The notes under the pieces: generated by a model
Seen by the model: the letters and a program-made list of their open reading frames with translations, nothing else
Told to the model about the DNA's origin: nothing
The model's database searches: none
Shown here: one piece after another, positions 6,949 through 17,532 of the stretch
Numbering within the stretch: position 1 is the stretch's first letter
Layout of the letters: each line of letters opens with the position of its first letter
From: Corynebacterium vitaeruminis
Lineage (GTDB): Bacteria; Actinomycetota; Actinomycetes; Mycobacteriales; Mycobacteriaceae
Length of the DNA: 47,206 nt
Direction: 5' to 3'
Assembly (NCBI RefSeq): GCF_001054325.1
Contig: NZ_JVVM01000027.1
Coordinates: 1-47,206, forward strand
Made by a program: the position numbers and the translations under genes

Positions 6949-9900
6949 CTACTTGAGAGCCTCTTCCAGCAGTGCCTTCTCCTCAATCTGGTGAACCTTG
7001 GCCACACCAGTTGCGGTCGAGGACTGAGCACGGCGGGAAACGCGGGTCAGCTTCGGCATATCCGGCAGAGCCTCTGGGAGGTTCAGTGCCAGGAATGGCC
7101 ACGGACCCTGGTTTGCCGGCTCATCCTGGACCCAGCGGACTTCCTCGAGATCCGGGTAGGACTCGAAGAGGTCGCGGAGACGGTTGTGCGGCAGCGGGTG
7201 CAGCATCTCCAGGCGAGCGATTGCGATATCGTCGCGCTTGTCCTTCTTGCGCTTCTTCTCCAGCTCCCAGTAGATCTTGCCAGAGCAGAGCAGCAGCGTC
7301 TTGATGCCGGACTTGTCCTTGGAGTCGAAGTTCGGGTCGTCGATGACCGAGCGGAACTTGTTCGGTTTGGTGAAGTCCTCAACAGAAGAAGCTGCCATCT
7401 TGTTGCGCAGCATCGACTTCGGCGAGAACACAACCAGCGGACGGTGCAGGTCGGACAGGACGTGGCGGCGCAGCAGGTGGAAGTAGTTAGCCGGCTCGGA
7501 CGGCTGAGCAACGGTGTAGGAACCCTCGGCTGCCAGCTGCAGGAAGCGCTCGATGCGTGCCGAAGAGTGGTCCGGACCCATGCCCTCGTAGCCATGCGGT
7601 AGCAGCAGAATCAGCTTGGAGGTCTGACCCCACTTGGCCTCACCGGAGGAAACGTACTGGTCAATGGTGGTCTGAGCACCGTTGGCGAAGTCACCGAACT
7701 GTGCCTCCCAGAACACTGCTGCATCCGGGTTACCCAGGGTGTAACCGTACTCGAAGCCCATGCCTGCGTACTCGGTCAGGGCCGAGTTGTAGATCATGAA
7801 ACGGCCACCGTTCTTGGACTTACCGTAGGCGTCGATCGGGTTGTATTCCGAACCGTCCTCGGAGTCAATCAGAACTGCGTGACGGGAGGTGAAGGTACCG
7901 CGGCGGACATCCTCGCCAGCGAAGCGGACGTCGATGCCAGCGCCGGTGAAGGAACCGATTGCCAGCAGCTCAGCCATACCCCAGTCGATGCCACCTTCCT
8001 GCGTCATCTCAGCGCGCTTCTTAGCGACCGGCGCAACACGCGGGTGAATCTTGAAGCCCTCTGGGAGATTGACGTAAGACTGACCGATCTCGACGATTTC
8101 GGTCTTCTCGATGCCGGTTTCCAGGCCGTGCGGCAGCGGCTGGGAGCCTGCAATACCGTGCTGGTCGCCCGGCTTTGCGTCCTGAGCTGCGCGGACCTCG
8201 TTGAAGACCGCTTCCATCTGGTCGTGGAAGTCTCGGCGTACTGCCTCGTACTCTTCCTCGGAAATGTCACCGCGACCGATGAGGTCCTCAGTGTACTGAG
8301 CGCGAACGCTTTCCTTCTCGTCGATGATCTTGTACATCAGCGGCTGAGTCATGGACGGGTCATCGGCCTCGTTGTGGCCGCGCTTGCGGTAGCAGACCAG
8401 GTCGATGAAGACGTCCTTGCCGTAGCGGTTACGGTACTCAACAGCCAGCTGGCCGACCCAGACGACAGCCTCTGGGTCATCACCGTTGACGTGGAAGACC
8501 GGGCAGCCGTATGCCTTGGCGATGTCGGTTGCGTAGTAGGAGGAACGACCGGAGTCCGGCGAGGTAGTGAAGCCAATCTGGTTGTTCACCACGATGTGGA
8601 CGGTACCGCCGACCTTGTAGCCACGCAGGGACATCAGGTTCAGGGTTTCCTGGACGATGCCCAGGCCAGCGAAGGAAGCGTCGCCGTGCAGCAGCAGCGG
8701 CATGACGGAGTAGCCCTCTTCGCCCTTGTTGATCTTGTCCTGGCGTGCACGAGCAAGACCCTCAACGACCGGGTTGACGGCCTCGAGGTGGGACGGGTTC
8801 GCAGTCAAGGTGACGTCAATCTCGCCCTCGCCGAACATCTGGATGTGACGGCCGGTAGTACCCAGGTGGTACTTGACGTCACCAGAACCGCCGACCTGTG
8901 CCGGGTCGATGTTGCCTTCGAACTCGGTGAAGATCTGGCGCAGCGGCTTGCCGACGATGTTTGCGAGCACGTTCAGTCGACCGCGGTGTGGCATACCGAT
9001 GACGACCTCATCGAGGTCAGCACCAGCAGCGGTGTCGATAGCGGAGTCCATCAGCGGAATCAGCGACTCTGCACCCTCTAGGGAGAAGCGCTTCTGACCG
9101 ACGTACTTGGTCTGCAGGAAGTTCTCGAATGCCTCGGCAGCGTTGAGCTTCTGCAGGATGTACTTCTGCTCAGCGTGGGACGGCTTCGGCTGGCCGCCCT
9201 CAAGGCGCTCTTCCAGCCACTCGCGCTCTTCGCGGTCGAGAATGTGAGCGTACTCGGAACCGACCTTGAGGCAGTATGCGTTGCGCAGGCGAGAAAGCAC
9301 CTCGCGCAGCGTCATCGTCTCCTTGCCGCCGAAACCACCGACGTTGAAGGTGCGGTCCAGATCCCACAGGGTCAGACCGTGCTCCTCGATATCGAGGTCA
9401 GCGTGGTTCGGAGCGGAAGTATTCGGCTGGTCAGAACGCAGCGGGTCAATGTCCGCCAGCAGGTGACCGCGGGAGCGGTAGGCCTCAATCAGACGCATAA
9501 CGCGGGTGTTCTTGTCGATACCCGTGTTCGGCAGGTCCTGTGCCCAACGGATTGGGGTGTACGGGACGCGCATGGTCTGGAAGATGTGGTCCCAGAACTT
9601 GTCGTCGACAAGCAGGTTGCTCATCGTACGCAGGAACTCGCCGGACTCTGCACCCTGGATAATGCGGTGATCGTAAGTAGAGGTGATGGTCACCAGCTTG
9701 CCGATGCCCATCTCTGCCAGACGGTCAGCGGAAGCACCAGCGAACTCAGCCGGGTAATCCATGGAACCGACACCGATAATCGCGCCCTGGCCCTTGGTCA
9801 GGCGCGGGACGGAGTGACGAGTGCCGATGCCGCCCGGGTTGGTCAGGGAAATGGTGACGCCCTGGAAGTCCTTACCGGTCAGCTTGCCGTGGCGAGCACG

Positions 9901-10617
9901 AACGACGATGTCCTCGTAGGCGTCGACGAACTGCTTGAAGGTTAGGGTCTCACACTCGCGGATAGCGGCAACTACGAGCGAACGCGAGCCGTCCTTAGCC
10001 GGCATATCAATGGCCAAGCCGAGGTTAATGTGCTCCGGAGTAACCAGAACTGGCTTGCCGTCAACAACCTTGTAGTTGTTGTTCATGTCCGGGTGGAGCA
10101 TGACGGCCTTCACCATGGCGTAACCAATGATGTGAGTGAAGGAAATCTTGCCGCCGCGGGCGCGTGCCAGATGATTGTTAACCAGGGTGCGGTTTTCAAA
10201 CATCAGACGTGCCGGCATATCGCGAACCGACGTAGCGGTTGGCATCTCCAGGGAGACATCCATGTTCTTAGCGATAGCCCTTGCGACGCCCTTTAGAGGC
10301 TCCTCGCCGGATTCAACAGCCGAAACCTTGGCTGCTGCATCCATCGGGGACTTCTTCGGCTTCGGAGACGCCGGCTTGTTCGGGGTCTTAGTCGGTTCGA
10401 CACCCTTGGACTCACGACGTCCGGTTGCCTTTGCTTCCTCCTTCGTGGCTGCTGCGGGCTTTGCCATATCGGAAAGGTCCCCGTCCTTTTGGGATGGGGT
10501 GTGGGTTGCGAAGAATTCGCGCCATTCCTGACCCACAGACTGTGGATCCTTCTGGAATTGCTGGTACATCTCGTCGACCAGCCATTCGTTCTGGCCGAAG
10601 CTCATGTCGCTGCTCAC
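6949..10617 (-). CDS. odhA: Multifunctional 2-oxoglutarate dehydrogenase E1/E2 (OdhA/Kgd)
   Basis: A 1,222-residue enzyme of the TCA cycle, of the actinobacterial type that fuses an E2 succinyltransferase-like domain to the thiamine-diphosphate E1. Order: a short E1-type start ([19 protein letters not shown]), a Pro/Lys/Ala linker to about 95, the E2 acyltransferase core (about 105-345, with DHRIIQG at 316-322), and the E1 domain to the end, with [22 protein letters not shown] and [13 protein letters not shown]. No lipoyl domain is present, as in corynebacteria and mycobacteria, where lipoyl groups come from the pyruvate dehydrogenase E2. Start: GTG at 10617 with GAGG upstream; the ATG at 10605 is an alternative. 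The length matches known corynebacterial OdhA. Confidence 0.96.
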   Translation of the reverse strand: MSSDMSFGQNEWLVDEMYQQFQKDPQSVGQEWREFFATHTPSQKDGDLSDMAKPAAATKEEAKATGRRESKGVEPTKTPNKPASPKPKKSPMDAAAKVSAVESGEEPLKGVARAIAKNMDVSLEMPTATSVRDMPARLMFENRTLVNNHLARARGGKISFTHIIGYAMVKAVMLHPDMNNNYKVVDGKPVLVTPEHINLGLAIDMPAKDGSRSLVVAAIRECETLTFKQFVDAYEDIVVRARHGKLTGKDFQGVTISLTNPGGIGTRHSVPRLTKGQGAIIGVGSMDYPAEFAGASADRLAEMGIGKLVTITSTYDHRIIQGAESGEFLRTMSNLLVDDKFWDHIFQTMRVPYTPIRWAQDLPNTGIDKNTRVMRLIEAYRSRGHLLADIDPLRSDQPNTSAPNHADLDIEEHGLTLWDLDRTFNVGGFGGKETMTLREVLSRLRNAYCLKVGSEYAHILDREEREWLEERLEGGQPKPSHAEQKYILQKLNAAEAFENFLQTKYVGQKRFSLEGAESLIPLMDSAIDTAAGADLDEVVIGMPHRGRLNVLANIVGKPLRQIFTEFEGNIDPAQVGGSGDVKYHLGTTGRHIQMFGEGEIDVTLTANPSHLEAVNPVVEGLARARQDKINKGEEGYSVMPLLLHGDASFAGLGIVQETLNLMSLRGYKVGGTVHIVVNNQIGFTTSPDSGRSSYYATDIAKAYGCPVFHVNGDDPEAVVWVGQLAVEYRNRYGKDVFIDLVCYRKRGHNEADDPSMTQPLMYKIIDEKESVRAQYTEDLIGRGDISEEEYEAVRRDFHDQMEAVFNEVRAAQDAKPGDQHGIAGSQPLPHGLETGIEKTEIVEIGQSYVNLPEGFKIHPRVAPVAKKRAEMTQEGGIDWGMAELLAIGSFTGAGIDVRFAGEDVRRGTFTSRHAVLIDSEDGSEYNPIDAYGKSKNGGRFMIYNSALTEYAGMGFEYGYTLGNPDAAVFWEAQFGDFANGAQTTIDQYVSSGEAKWGQTSKLILLLPHGYEGMGPDHSSARIERFLQLAAEGSYTVAQPSEPANYFHLLRRHVLSDLHRPLVVFSPKSMLRNKMAASSVEDFTKPNKFRSVIDDPNFDSKDKSGIKTLLLCSGKIYWELEKKRKKDKRDDIAIARLEMLHPLPHNRLRDLFESYPDLEEVRWVQDEPANQGPWPFLALNLPEALPDMPKLTRVSRRAQSSTATGVAKVHQIEEKALLEEALK

Positions 10618-10663
10618 GGCAGGTACTCGCCTCTTTTCGTCTTAGTTTTACTAACTCACGTTT

Positions 10664-10669
10664 ATTCTA
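10664..10669 (-). promoter_or_regulatory. Possible -10 of odhA
   Basis: TAGAAT on the minus strand, about 47 nt before the odhA start, with a TGACACT stretch roughly 17 nt further upstream as a weak -35. Only positional evidence. Confidence 0.25.
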
Positions 10670-10720
10670 ATGAGCGCAAGCGTCAAAGTGTCATTTAAGG
10701 ATAACGAAAATTCTGAATCA

Positions 10721-13700
10721 CTACACCGTCGCGCTCCCCATATGGTACTTGTTCCAGAGCTCTGCGTACTGGCCACCCGCCGCGACAAGCTCGTCATGGG
10801 AGCCGTCCTCGACAATACGCCCGTGGTTAAGTACCAATATCCGGTTGGCTCGAGCAGCGGTAGCTAGACGGTGCGCCACAATAATTGCCGAGCGTTGACG
10901 CGACGCACGGTCGGTGGCTTCAAGGATTGCCGACTCTGTTGCCGGGTCCAGTGTCGCGGTGGCTTCGTCGAGAAGCAGCAGTTCAGGACGCATCATTTCG
11001 GCACGAGCGAGTGCGATGAGTTGACGCTGACCGGAAGAGAGTCCGCGGCCATCTGGGCCGACGGGGTGGTGAAAGCCACCGGGCAGGCTGGCAATCGTGC
11101 TGAGGGCACCGACGTTCTTTGCGGCCTGCTGAATTTCGGCATGACTGCTGTCCGGCAACCCGTAGGAAATATTTGTTGCTACCGTCCCCGAAAACAGGTG
11201 TGATTCTTGGGGAACATAACCGAGGGTGCGTCGCCAATCGTTAAGAGGGAAGTCGCGGATGTCGGTCTCGGAGGCTCGCACCGCACCGTCGACCGGATCG
11301 TAGAAACGGGCAAACAACTTAATGATTGTCGATTTGCCGGCGCCGGTGGACCCGACAATTGCGACCGTTTCGCCGGCCGTTATGTGCAGGTCGAGAGCAT
11401 CGAGAACCTGCGGGCGTTCGTGGTCGGAGTTGGCGGCGGGGTAGGAGAATGTCACCTTGTCCAAACGAAGGTCGCCAGCAGCTGCGCAGGATGCGCCGTC
11501 GGTGGTGCCGTGATCTGGCATGGGGTCGGTCTTTAGGAGGTCACTAATGCGATTGAGGCCGACCTTCGCCTGCTGGTAGCCGTCGAAAACATGAGACAGT
11601 TGCTGGATTGGGCCAAAGAGCATGCCCAGGTACAACGTGAAGGCAACGAGTACCCCGGGCGTCGTTGTTCCCGCAGCGACCTGTTGGGCACCGACAGCCA
11701 ACACCGCAGCCGTTGCCAACTCAGAGATGAAGTTGATACCGGGGAAGAACAGAGCCACGGCCATCTGTGCTCGCTGACGAATTGCGCGGTACTTATCGGA
11801 TTCCTCGGCAAAGGAAGATTCGATATCGGCGACGCGGTGGTACATCTGAATCTCGCGAAGCCCACCAATGGTCTCCTGAAAGTCAGCGTTGACCAAGGAA
11901 AGCTGCTCGCGTGCAGCTTTGTATAAGCGCGAGGAGATTCGGCGGAATACCAGGGTGGCCACCACAATGATAGGAAGTGACGCCAACGCTACCGCGGCAA
12001 GCGACAGCTGCGTGGCAAGCAACAGCCCCGAGACACCGAGCAGAGTAAACGTGGCAATCGCGCCCTGTGCCAATCCCGTTTGCAGGAAAGAGGACAGCGC
12101 GTCGATGTCGGTTGTCATCCTGGTCATGATGGCGCCCGAGCGATTGACCTCGAAGTAGTTAATGCCAAGTGACTGCAGGTGACGGTAGCAGCGCACGCGC
12201 AGGGCATAGAGCAGCCGCTCACCCGTGCGCGCGGTAATGACAGCATTTGTAGCTACGGCAATCCAGCTGACGAGGACTGTCGCCAAACCACCTGCGGCGC
12301 AGGCCCACAGCACGGCCTCATTGCGCTCACTGATGCCGTGGTCAATGGCGTAGCGCACGAGCATGGGAAACGCCAGGTCGGCAACGGCAATTAGAGCGAG
12401 CAGCGCAATGACACTTATAAATAGGCCACGGACATAGGAGAGCAGTCGATGCAGAGAAAAAGGTTCGGAGTTGTCGAGTGCACGAGCTGGCACACGGGGT
12501 TTTTCGGTGGCGGGCGGGAGGTTTCGCACACGCTCGAGAAGCTCAGGTGTTGCGGGAGCATTGGCAAGAGCCGCCCCCATGCCACCACGACCGCCACCGC
12601 GACCACCGGGACCACCGGGGCCACCGGGACGGCCTCCGGCTCCACCAGCGCCACCGGTTACTTGAGAGGTGATACCTCCGGGACGTCGGGAAGCGGTGCC
12701 TGAAGCGGACGCGTTAGAGGTCGATGCGGCTTCGTCGGGCCAGAGCTCCTCAGGACTGGGGTCGTCACTGTCAATGGGGTCGAGGACGAGGTTCTCGATT
12801 TCGGGGTACACGCTCCGGTCGATGTCCATCAGCTCGGTGAAGCGCGGATGAGAAACGATCAGTTCGGCCTTGGTGCCAATGCCGGTGATGGCACCGTCTT
12901 CGAAAATAGCGATGTGGTCCGCTTGCTCGAGAGTGGAAGATCGATGAGCCACGATGACGATGGTCGTATCCGCTAGCTGGGAAGTCAGCGCGTTAAAGAT
13001 CTCCAACTCTGTTGCGGCATCGATGGCAGAGGTCGCGTCATCGAGGACCAAGATCCGCGGACGGGCGAGGAATGCCCGTGCCAATGCCACGCGTTGAGCC
13101 TGTCCGCCGGAGAGGTTGTGCCCGCGCTCGCCAATCGCGGTATCCCAACCCTGCGGCAGGTCGTCGACGAAGTTGACCTGGGCGGCTGTCGCTGCGGCGA
13201 TAATCTCTTCCTGGGAGGCCTCGGGATTGGCGAATGCGATGTTCTCACGCAACGTGCCCGCAAATAAATAAGGAGTATCCGGAACGACAGTAATAGCGTC
13301 ATACACGTCGTTGGAGCGGATTCGTGCGGTATCTGTGGATGTGCCGTGGCTGGGCACATCGATAGTGATAGTCCCCGAATCCGGCAGATAATGACGCCCG
13401 AGCAACTCCGTGGCGATAGTCTTTCCGGATCCCGGCGGGCCAATCAACGCTAAGGTCGCCCCTGGTGCGACGGAGAATGAGACATCGTCGATAAGCGTGC
13501 GTTCGCCACGAATGTGGGTGACGTGGTTGAAGCTGATGCCGACGGGACCGTCTGGGAGGGGAAGAGGGTCGGCGGGTTCGGGGTTGTCTGGTCGAGCGTC
13601 GATGACATCGGAAATGCGGTCGATGCTTGCCGACGTCAGCTGTATCGAGATGACCATGTTGGAGACCAAGCGCGACAGGGTAGTCAGACTGGTGAGGTAC

Positions 13701-14590
13701 GTGGCAAAAGCCACGAACGTACCAAGGGTGATGTGCCCGTTAATCGCGAGCCAACCACCGACCGCGATATTTCCGACGAGGGACAATTGCGGCAACGACT
13801 GCAGCGCCGGTTGGAATCGAGCGCTGAGTTTAGCCGCGCGCAGGCGGAGGGAATAGAGCAGAGACGAGTTACGCTCCATCTTCGCAACTTCGTTGTCGCC
13901 CTGCGCAAACGCTTTGACAACGCGGATGCCCGAAACTGTTTCCTCGACCTGGCCGGCTATCTCGCCAGCTTGCTGTTGGGCTGCCCAGGTTGCGGCGTGG
14001 AGCTTGTCACGTGAGCTCACCGCAATGTAGACAATCGCTGGTGTCACGGCCAGACCGACCAAAGTCAGTGGCAGCGAGAGGGCGAGCATGATGCCGACGG
14101 TGATGAACAGCTTGACGACGGATCCCAGCGTCAGCGGCAACATCGCCAGTAGTCCGGACACTGCCTGGAGGTCTGAAATTGACCGTGACACAACCTGGCC
14201 GGTGTTGACGCGGTCCTGTGCCGGACCATCGAGGTTTTGTAGGGAGCGAAGGATTTTTAGGCGCAGGTCGTGCTGAACATCGATGGAGAGTTTGCCGGAG
14301 AAGAATCTTCGCCCCGCCTGGGCGACGAAGCGCACCAACGCGACGGCCAGGAATATGGAAATGACTGCCTGCAGGGAAGTTAGGGAAGGTAGCAGGCGTG
14401 CGGGGACACCGCCATCGGAAGAGCCAGTTGCCACATCGATGGCATCTCGAGTGAGCAGCGGAAGGACGGACTCCAGTCCGACAACGATCAGTGCGGCGAC
14501 AATGACGCCATAGAGCGGTAATGGCCTATGAAGAGACTGTTTCCACAAGAACTTCATGGGAGAAGTTCTGAGGGGTTTGCTCTGGGCCAT
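10721..14590 (-). CDS. Fused double ABC exporter (TMD-NBD-TMD-NBD)
   Basis: A 1,289-residue single-chain full ABC exporter of the multidrug/lipid type. Half 1: membrane domain about 20-325, Walker A GPPGSGKT (384-391), signature LSGGQAQRV, Walker B ILVLDDATSAID. A Gly/Arg/Pro-rich linker (repeated GGPGG/GGRGG, about 640-685) follows. Half 2: membrane domain, Walker A GSTGAGKST (about 1080-1088), signature LSSGQRQLI, Walker B LLLLDEATATLD. In half 1 the Walker B is followed by Asp where a catalytic Glu is usual, so that site may be degenerate; half 2 has the normal Glu. Substrate unknown. It lies upstream of odhA on the same strand with a 103-nt gap; fused exporters beside odhA are familiar in Corynebacterium. 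Confidence 0.92.
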   Translation of the reverse strand: MAQSKPLRTSPMKFLWKQSLHRPLPLYGVIVAALIVVGLESVLPLLTRDAIDVATGSSDGGVPARLLPSLTSLQAVISIFLAVALVRFVAQAGRRFFSGKLSIDVQHDLRLKILRSLQNLDGPAQDRVNTGQVVSRSISDLQAVSGLLAMLPLTLGSVVKLFITVGIMLALSLPLTLVGLAVTPAIVYIAVSSRDKLHAATWAAQQQAGEIAGQVEETVSGIRVVKAFAQGDNEVAKMERNSSLLYSLRLRAAKLSARFQPALQSLPQLSLVGNIAVGGWLAINGHITLGTFVAFATYLTSLTTLSRLVSNMVISIQLTSASIDRISDVIDARPDNPEPADPLPLPDGPVGISFNHVTHIRGERTLIDDVSFSVAPGATLALIGPPGSGKTIATELLGRHYLPDSGTITIDVPSHGTSTDTARIRSNDVYDAITVVPDTPYLFAGTLRENIAFANPEASQEEIIAAATAAQVNFVDDLPQGWDTAIGERGHNLSGGQAQRVALARAFLARPRILVLDDATSAIDAATELEIFNALTSQLADTTIVIVAHRSSTLEQADHIAIFEDGAITGIGTKAELIVSHPRFTELMDIDRSVYPEIENLVLDPIDSDDPSPEELWPDEAASTSNASASGTASRRPGGITSQVTGGAGGAGGRPGGPGGPGGRGGGRGGMGAALANAPATPELLERVRNLPPATEKPRVPARALDNSEPFSLHRLLSYVRGLFISVIALLALIAVADLAFPMLVRYAIDHGISERNEAVLWACAAGGLATVLVSWIAVATNAVITARTGERLLYALRVRCYRHLQSLGINYFEVNRSGAIMTRMTTDIDALSSFLQTGLAQGAIATFTLLGVSGLLLATQLSLAAVALASLPIIVVATLVFRRISSRLYKAAREQLSLVNADFQETIGGLREIQMYHRVADIESSFAEESDKYRAIRQRAQMAVALFFPGINFISELATAAVLAVGAQQVAAGTTTPGVLVAFTLYLGMLFGPIQQLSHVFDGYQQAKVGLNRISDLLKTDPMPDHGTTDGASCAAAGDLRLDKVTFSYPAANSDHERPQVLDALDLHITAGETVAIVGSTGAGKSTIIKLFARFYDPVDGAVRASETDIRDFPLNDWRRTLGYVPQESHLFSGTVATNISYGLPDSSHAEIQQAAKNVGALSTIASLPGGFHHPVGPDGRGLSSGQRQLIALARAEMMRPELLLLDEATATLDPATESAILEATDRASRQRSAIIVAHRLATAARANRILVLNHGRIVEDGSHDELVAAGGQYAELWNKYHMGSATV

Positions 14591-14647
14591 GGTGGTACCG
14601 CTCTTCCATTGAAAAACGTCGCTGAAGGGTAATCGGGGTACGAGGAA

Positions 14648-15514
14648 CTACTTATTCTTCTTTTTCCTAGGCCACTTCAGCGCCGAGGGAATAGAGAACC
14701 TCGATGACTTAGAGCCTCCAAATGAGCCACCAGAGCTGTCAGATTTAGCCGGCAGCTTTCGTTCAAAATCCGACCAGTCCTGGGGAAGTGGCCCCAGAGA
14801 TGCTCGGGTGGAGCTAATAAGAATGCCACCGAGCTTGCGGTTTGCGGAGGCTCCGACCACGGCGCCAATGCCAAATGGCAAAATCTTACCGATAATGGCC
14901 AGACGAGCGTTCTTCATCAAACGCTTGCGTGCCTCGCGAATCAGCAACCGGTTTGCTGCACCCAGCTGTGGTACGCCAAGCCGTGGCAGTAGGGAATTGA
15001 CGGAAGTTTTGGTTTGCTTCCGCAGCGATTCCTCGCCAAGCAGGGAGGCCATGATAGCTGTTCCTTCAGATCCACTCATCGCTGCCAGAATCAACGTGCG
15101 ACGGCGTTGCGGATCGGTGATGTCAATATTGCGCAGGGTTGCCGAGGCGAGTGTGTACCAGGCTGATGCTTCCAAGAACAGCAGTGATTCGCCGGTAACT
15201 GCAGCCAAGCCCGTAATCATGCCGACGCCGGGAAGAACTGCGCTGCCACCAGCTGCACCACCGGTGCCGGTGACTATGTTGAGGTAGTGGGCATCAATAC
15301 GTTCCTGCACCTGCGCTGGAGTTTCATCTTTTTTGCGCTTGTGCAGGGAACCCACGTACCCGGTGATGGCAGATGACTGCCAGCTCATGGTCTTATCCAG
15401 TGTTTGGATAAGAAGTGTTCCCAGTTTTCCCGCATCACGTTCGATGGCTTCGGGAGTTGAATTCACCGCATCAGTTACTGTACGAGTTGAATCCTTCTTC
15501 GTCTTTTGGAACAA
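14648..15514 (-). CDS. EcsC-like membrane-associated protein
   Basis: A 288-residue protein. Alanine/glycine-rich hydrophobic segments lie around TGTGGAAGGSAVLPGVGMITG and ESLLFLEASAWYTLASATL, then ITDPQRRRTLILAAMSG and LPFGIGAVVGASANRKLGG, a pattern resembling EcsC-family proteins. The family's function is unknown. The C-terminal tail is Ser/Lys-rich and basic (ends WPRKKKNK). Start choice: the frame runs to 15568, but a perfect AGGAGG (15524-15529) stands 9 nt before a TTG at 15514 (reads M-FQKTKKD), so the shorter TTG start is much better. It is upstream of the ABC exporter on the same strand, with a 57-nt gap, and probably co-transcribed. Confidence 0.7.
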   Translation of the reverse strand: MFQKTKKDSTRTVTDAVNSTPEAIERDAGKLGTLLIQTLDKTMSWQSSAITGYVGSLHKRKKDETPAQVQERIDAHYLNIVTGTGGAAGGSAVLPGVGMITGLAAVTGESLLFLEASAWYTLASATLRNIDITDPQRRRTLILAAMSGSEGTAIMASLLGEESLRKQTKTSVNSLLPRLGVPQLGAANRLLIREARKRLMKNARLAIIGKILPFGIGAVVGASANRKLGGILISSTRASLGPLPQDWSDFERKLPAKSDSSGGSFGGSKSSRFSIPSALKWPRKKKNK

Positions 15515-15651
15515 AGTACTAGACCTCCTAAACAGACCCTGTTGAGAGCCATATGCCCATATAAACACTACTGAGCTGTGGGAAATTCCGTGGTTGGTGG
15601 AAAATAGGTAGGTGTACGGCGATTACTAAGGTTGATAGAAGGGTGAGACTG

Positions 15652-16464
15652 GTGAACGATGTCACGCGAGGTGCCGTATTCCCTCCCGAGTACTCTCAAC
15701 TGGTGGCGGACTTTCCCCGATTTTCCGCAGATGTTATGCCTCACGACGGTGCTGTGGAGTGGCACCTTTCCGCCGAAGCTGTAGCTGCCAGAATTGAGTC
15801 CGGCAGGAAGCTGTTTCCCATGCCCGAAGTCGAGCGGGATACTAGATTCCAAGCACAGCTTTGGTGGTGGTCCATGTGCGGAGCATTGGTGGGACCATCG
15901 CTGGCATGCGTGTTGGTTTCCAATCGAGTGCCAGTGTGGCAGTGGTCTTCTTGGTTCACTTTTCTCCGAGATGACTATTGGGTGGGGTTCCAAGCTCAAC
16001 AGTTTGAAGACATTTCCGCTGAGGATCCGGATGAGCTGAGGGATTCCGGTGAAGCGTTGGCTCATTTCTTGGAGCCGTTGGCTCAGGTTGTTGGAGAAGT
16101 CGGGGAAATCAAGCCCGCCCCTCTGTGGGCCGTGGCCGCAGATGCCGTGGCTAACGCCGCAGTCGCCGCCGGAAATGAGCTGATGGAGCCTTGGCGCGGT
16201 GCGCTTGTCGGCAAGCATGTTGTTGAAGGAATGCACAGAGTGCATAAAGTTCCTCTTCCTCGTTTCATGGATTCCTGCAGCGGCGAGGTGAGCCCCTGGG
16301 ATGAAGCTGCCGCTGAGGCGGGAGAAGAGCCGGGCTTCGACGTAGTTACTCACTTGGAGAGAGCTACCTGCTGCATGATTTATCTCAGCCCCGAAGCCGA
16401 CCTGTGCGTCTCGTGTCCGAAACGTTCGCGCGAGGAACGCCATCAACTCTGGGCGCGCTACTGA
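15652..16464 (+). CDS. FhuF-like [2Fe-2S] protein (ferric reductase family)
   Basis: A 270-residue protein whose C-terminus carries the FhuF-type cluster motif C-C-x10-C-x2-C (CCMIYLSPEADLCVSCPKR, Cys 240, 241, 252, 255). FhuF-like proteins reduce ferric siderophores in the cytoplasm to release iron. Upstream regions are Trp-rich (QLWWWSMCGALVGPS, VWQWSSWFTFL), as in the family. Start: the frame opens at GTG 15643, but AGAAGG at 15637-15642 would be directly against it; GTG at 15652 has proper spacing. No clear DtxR box is seen upstream, which is odd for an iron gene. A long minus-strand open frame (15568-17388) over this gene and the next is a shadow. Confidence 0.72.
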   Translation: MNDVTRGAVFPPEYSQLVADFPRFSADVMPHDGAVEWHLSAEAVAARIESGRKLFPMPEVERDTRFQAQLWWWSMCGALVGPSLACVLVSNRVPVWQWSSWFTFLRDDYWVGFQAQQFEDISAEDPDELRDSGEALAHFLEPLAQVVGEVGEIKPAPLWAVAADAVANAAVAAGNELMEPWRGALVGKHVVEGMHRVHKVPLPRFMDSCSGEVSPWDEAAAEAGEEPGFDVVTHLERATCCMIYLSPEADLCVSCPKRSREERHQLWARY

Positions 16465-16662
16465 CCGCTTTGCTGCCCGTAGCAGACAGCTGCCGTCCTG
16501 TGCCTCTACCGGCCGCGTCGGTGACTTTGATGGAGCAAGCATGCTGTCTACGTGACCTTTTACAGCGATTGTCGGGGGCATGAGCCACCGCATGGTTGCG
16601 CGTTTGTCGCTACGATTGGCTGCGGGTAGAGGCCAATTATCTTTCAAGGGAGGATTCCACCC

Positions 16663-17505
16663 ATGAGCTTTTTCGAGCAGATTGCTGCGGCACTGGACCG
16701 CGAGGGCATTGAAAGCCGTGTCAATGATGACACCCTCTTCGTTCCCATTACCTCTGACCTGGAGGTTCAGTTTGTCACCATCGACGAGGACATCCCGGCT
16801 GCCGAAGTTTACGTAGCCGCTGCCGATGTAGATGATGAGGATGACGAGTTCGAAGCTGTTCTGGTCTCCGCTGTATTTTCCGTCGAAGATGCTGTCGCAG
16901 CAGTCGCCCACCATGTAGCTACTGACCAGGTTGTTGGCCTGCTGCGCACTCTGCTCGATGGCGATGATGACCGCATTGCTGACCTGGAGTTTGAACAGGA
17001 CCCCGAAGAGGCAACCTTGGTCACCGCCGAAGTTGGTACCTCCTCGTTGGTTCAGGTTCTGGTAACTGCCCACAACAACGAGCCCAGCGCACACGTCCGC
17101 TTCATCTCCCAGGACGCGAACTTGGACGACATCGTCGACCAGGCCATCGCAGAGTTCTGGGACTCTGACACCGAGACGGTTCTCACTGATGATGACCGTC
17201 GCAAGATGTTCGCTGACCTCTACTCTGACATCCAGACGTTGCGCAATGAGGTTCTGACGCTTGGTACCTTCAGGGACTTTGACAAACTGCTGGACGTCCT
17301 TGCCCTTGTGGTAGACCGCGCGGAGGAATGGGAAGATCAGCTGGCACCCGTCGATGACGGGTATGCGGAGTACATCTACTCTGATCACGTTGCTTCCTTG
17401 GAAGAGGATGATGACGACGAGGACGATGACGATGACGACCTCTACGACGATGGTGACTACGACGACGAGGACGAGGACGACGAAGAAGGCGACGACAGCG
17501 AGTAG
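16663..17505 (+). CDS. Very acidic conserved-type protein, function unknown
   Basis: A 280-residue protein with a clear start (ATG after AAGGGAGG, 8 nt). The first ~130 residues read as an alpha/beta domain resembling bacterial YbjN-like/sensory-transduction-regulator folds (FFEQIAAALDREGIESRV, FVPITSDLEVQFVTID), and a second similar half may follow (about 125-220). The last ~40 residues are almost pure Asp/Glu, a polyacidic tail that could bind basic proteins or metal ions. The YbjN assignment is an inference from general pattern only. It ends tail-to-tail 27 nt from the minus-strand gene at 17533. Confidence 0.65.
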   Translation: MSFFEQIAAALDREGIESRVNDDTLFVPITSDLEVQFVTIDEDIPAAEVYVAAADVDDEDDEFEAVLVSAVFSVEDAVAAVAHHVATDQVVGLLRTLLDGDDDRIADLEFEQDPEEATLVTAEVGTSSLVQVLVTAHNNEPSAHVRFISQDANLDDIVDQAIAEFWDSDTETVLTDDDRRKMFADLYSDIQTLRNEVLTLGTFRDFDKLLDVLALVVDRAEEWEDQLAPVDDGYAEYIYSDHVASLEEDDDDEDDDDDDLYDDGDYDDEDEDDEEGDDSE

Positions 17506-17532
17506 CTGTACTGAGGCAGTGCTGCGCCAGCG

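Noticed and set aside
15568..17388. 606-codon minus-strand open frame over two plus-strand genes
   Set aside because: The plus-strand genes have good ribosome binding sites, a FhuF cysteine motif and an acidic tail. The minus frame has no recognisable motif and no usable start signal.
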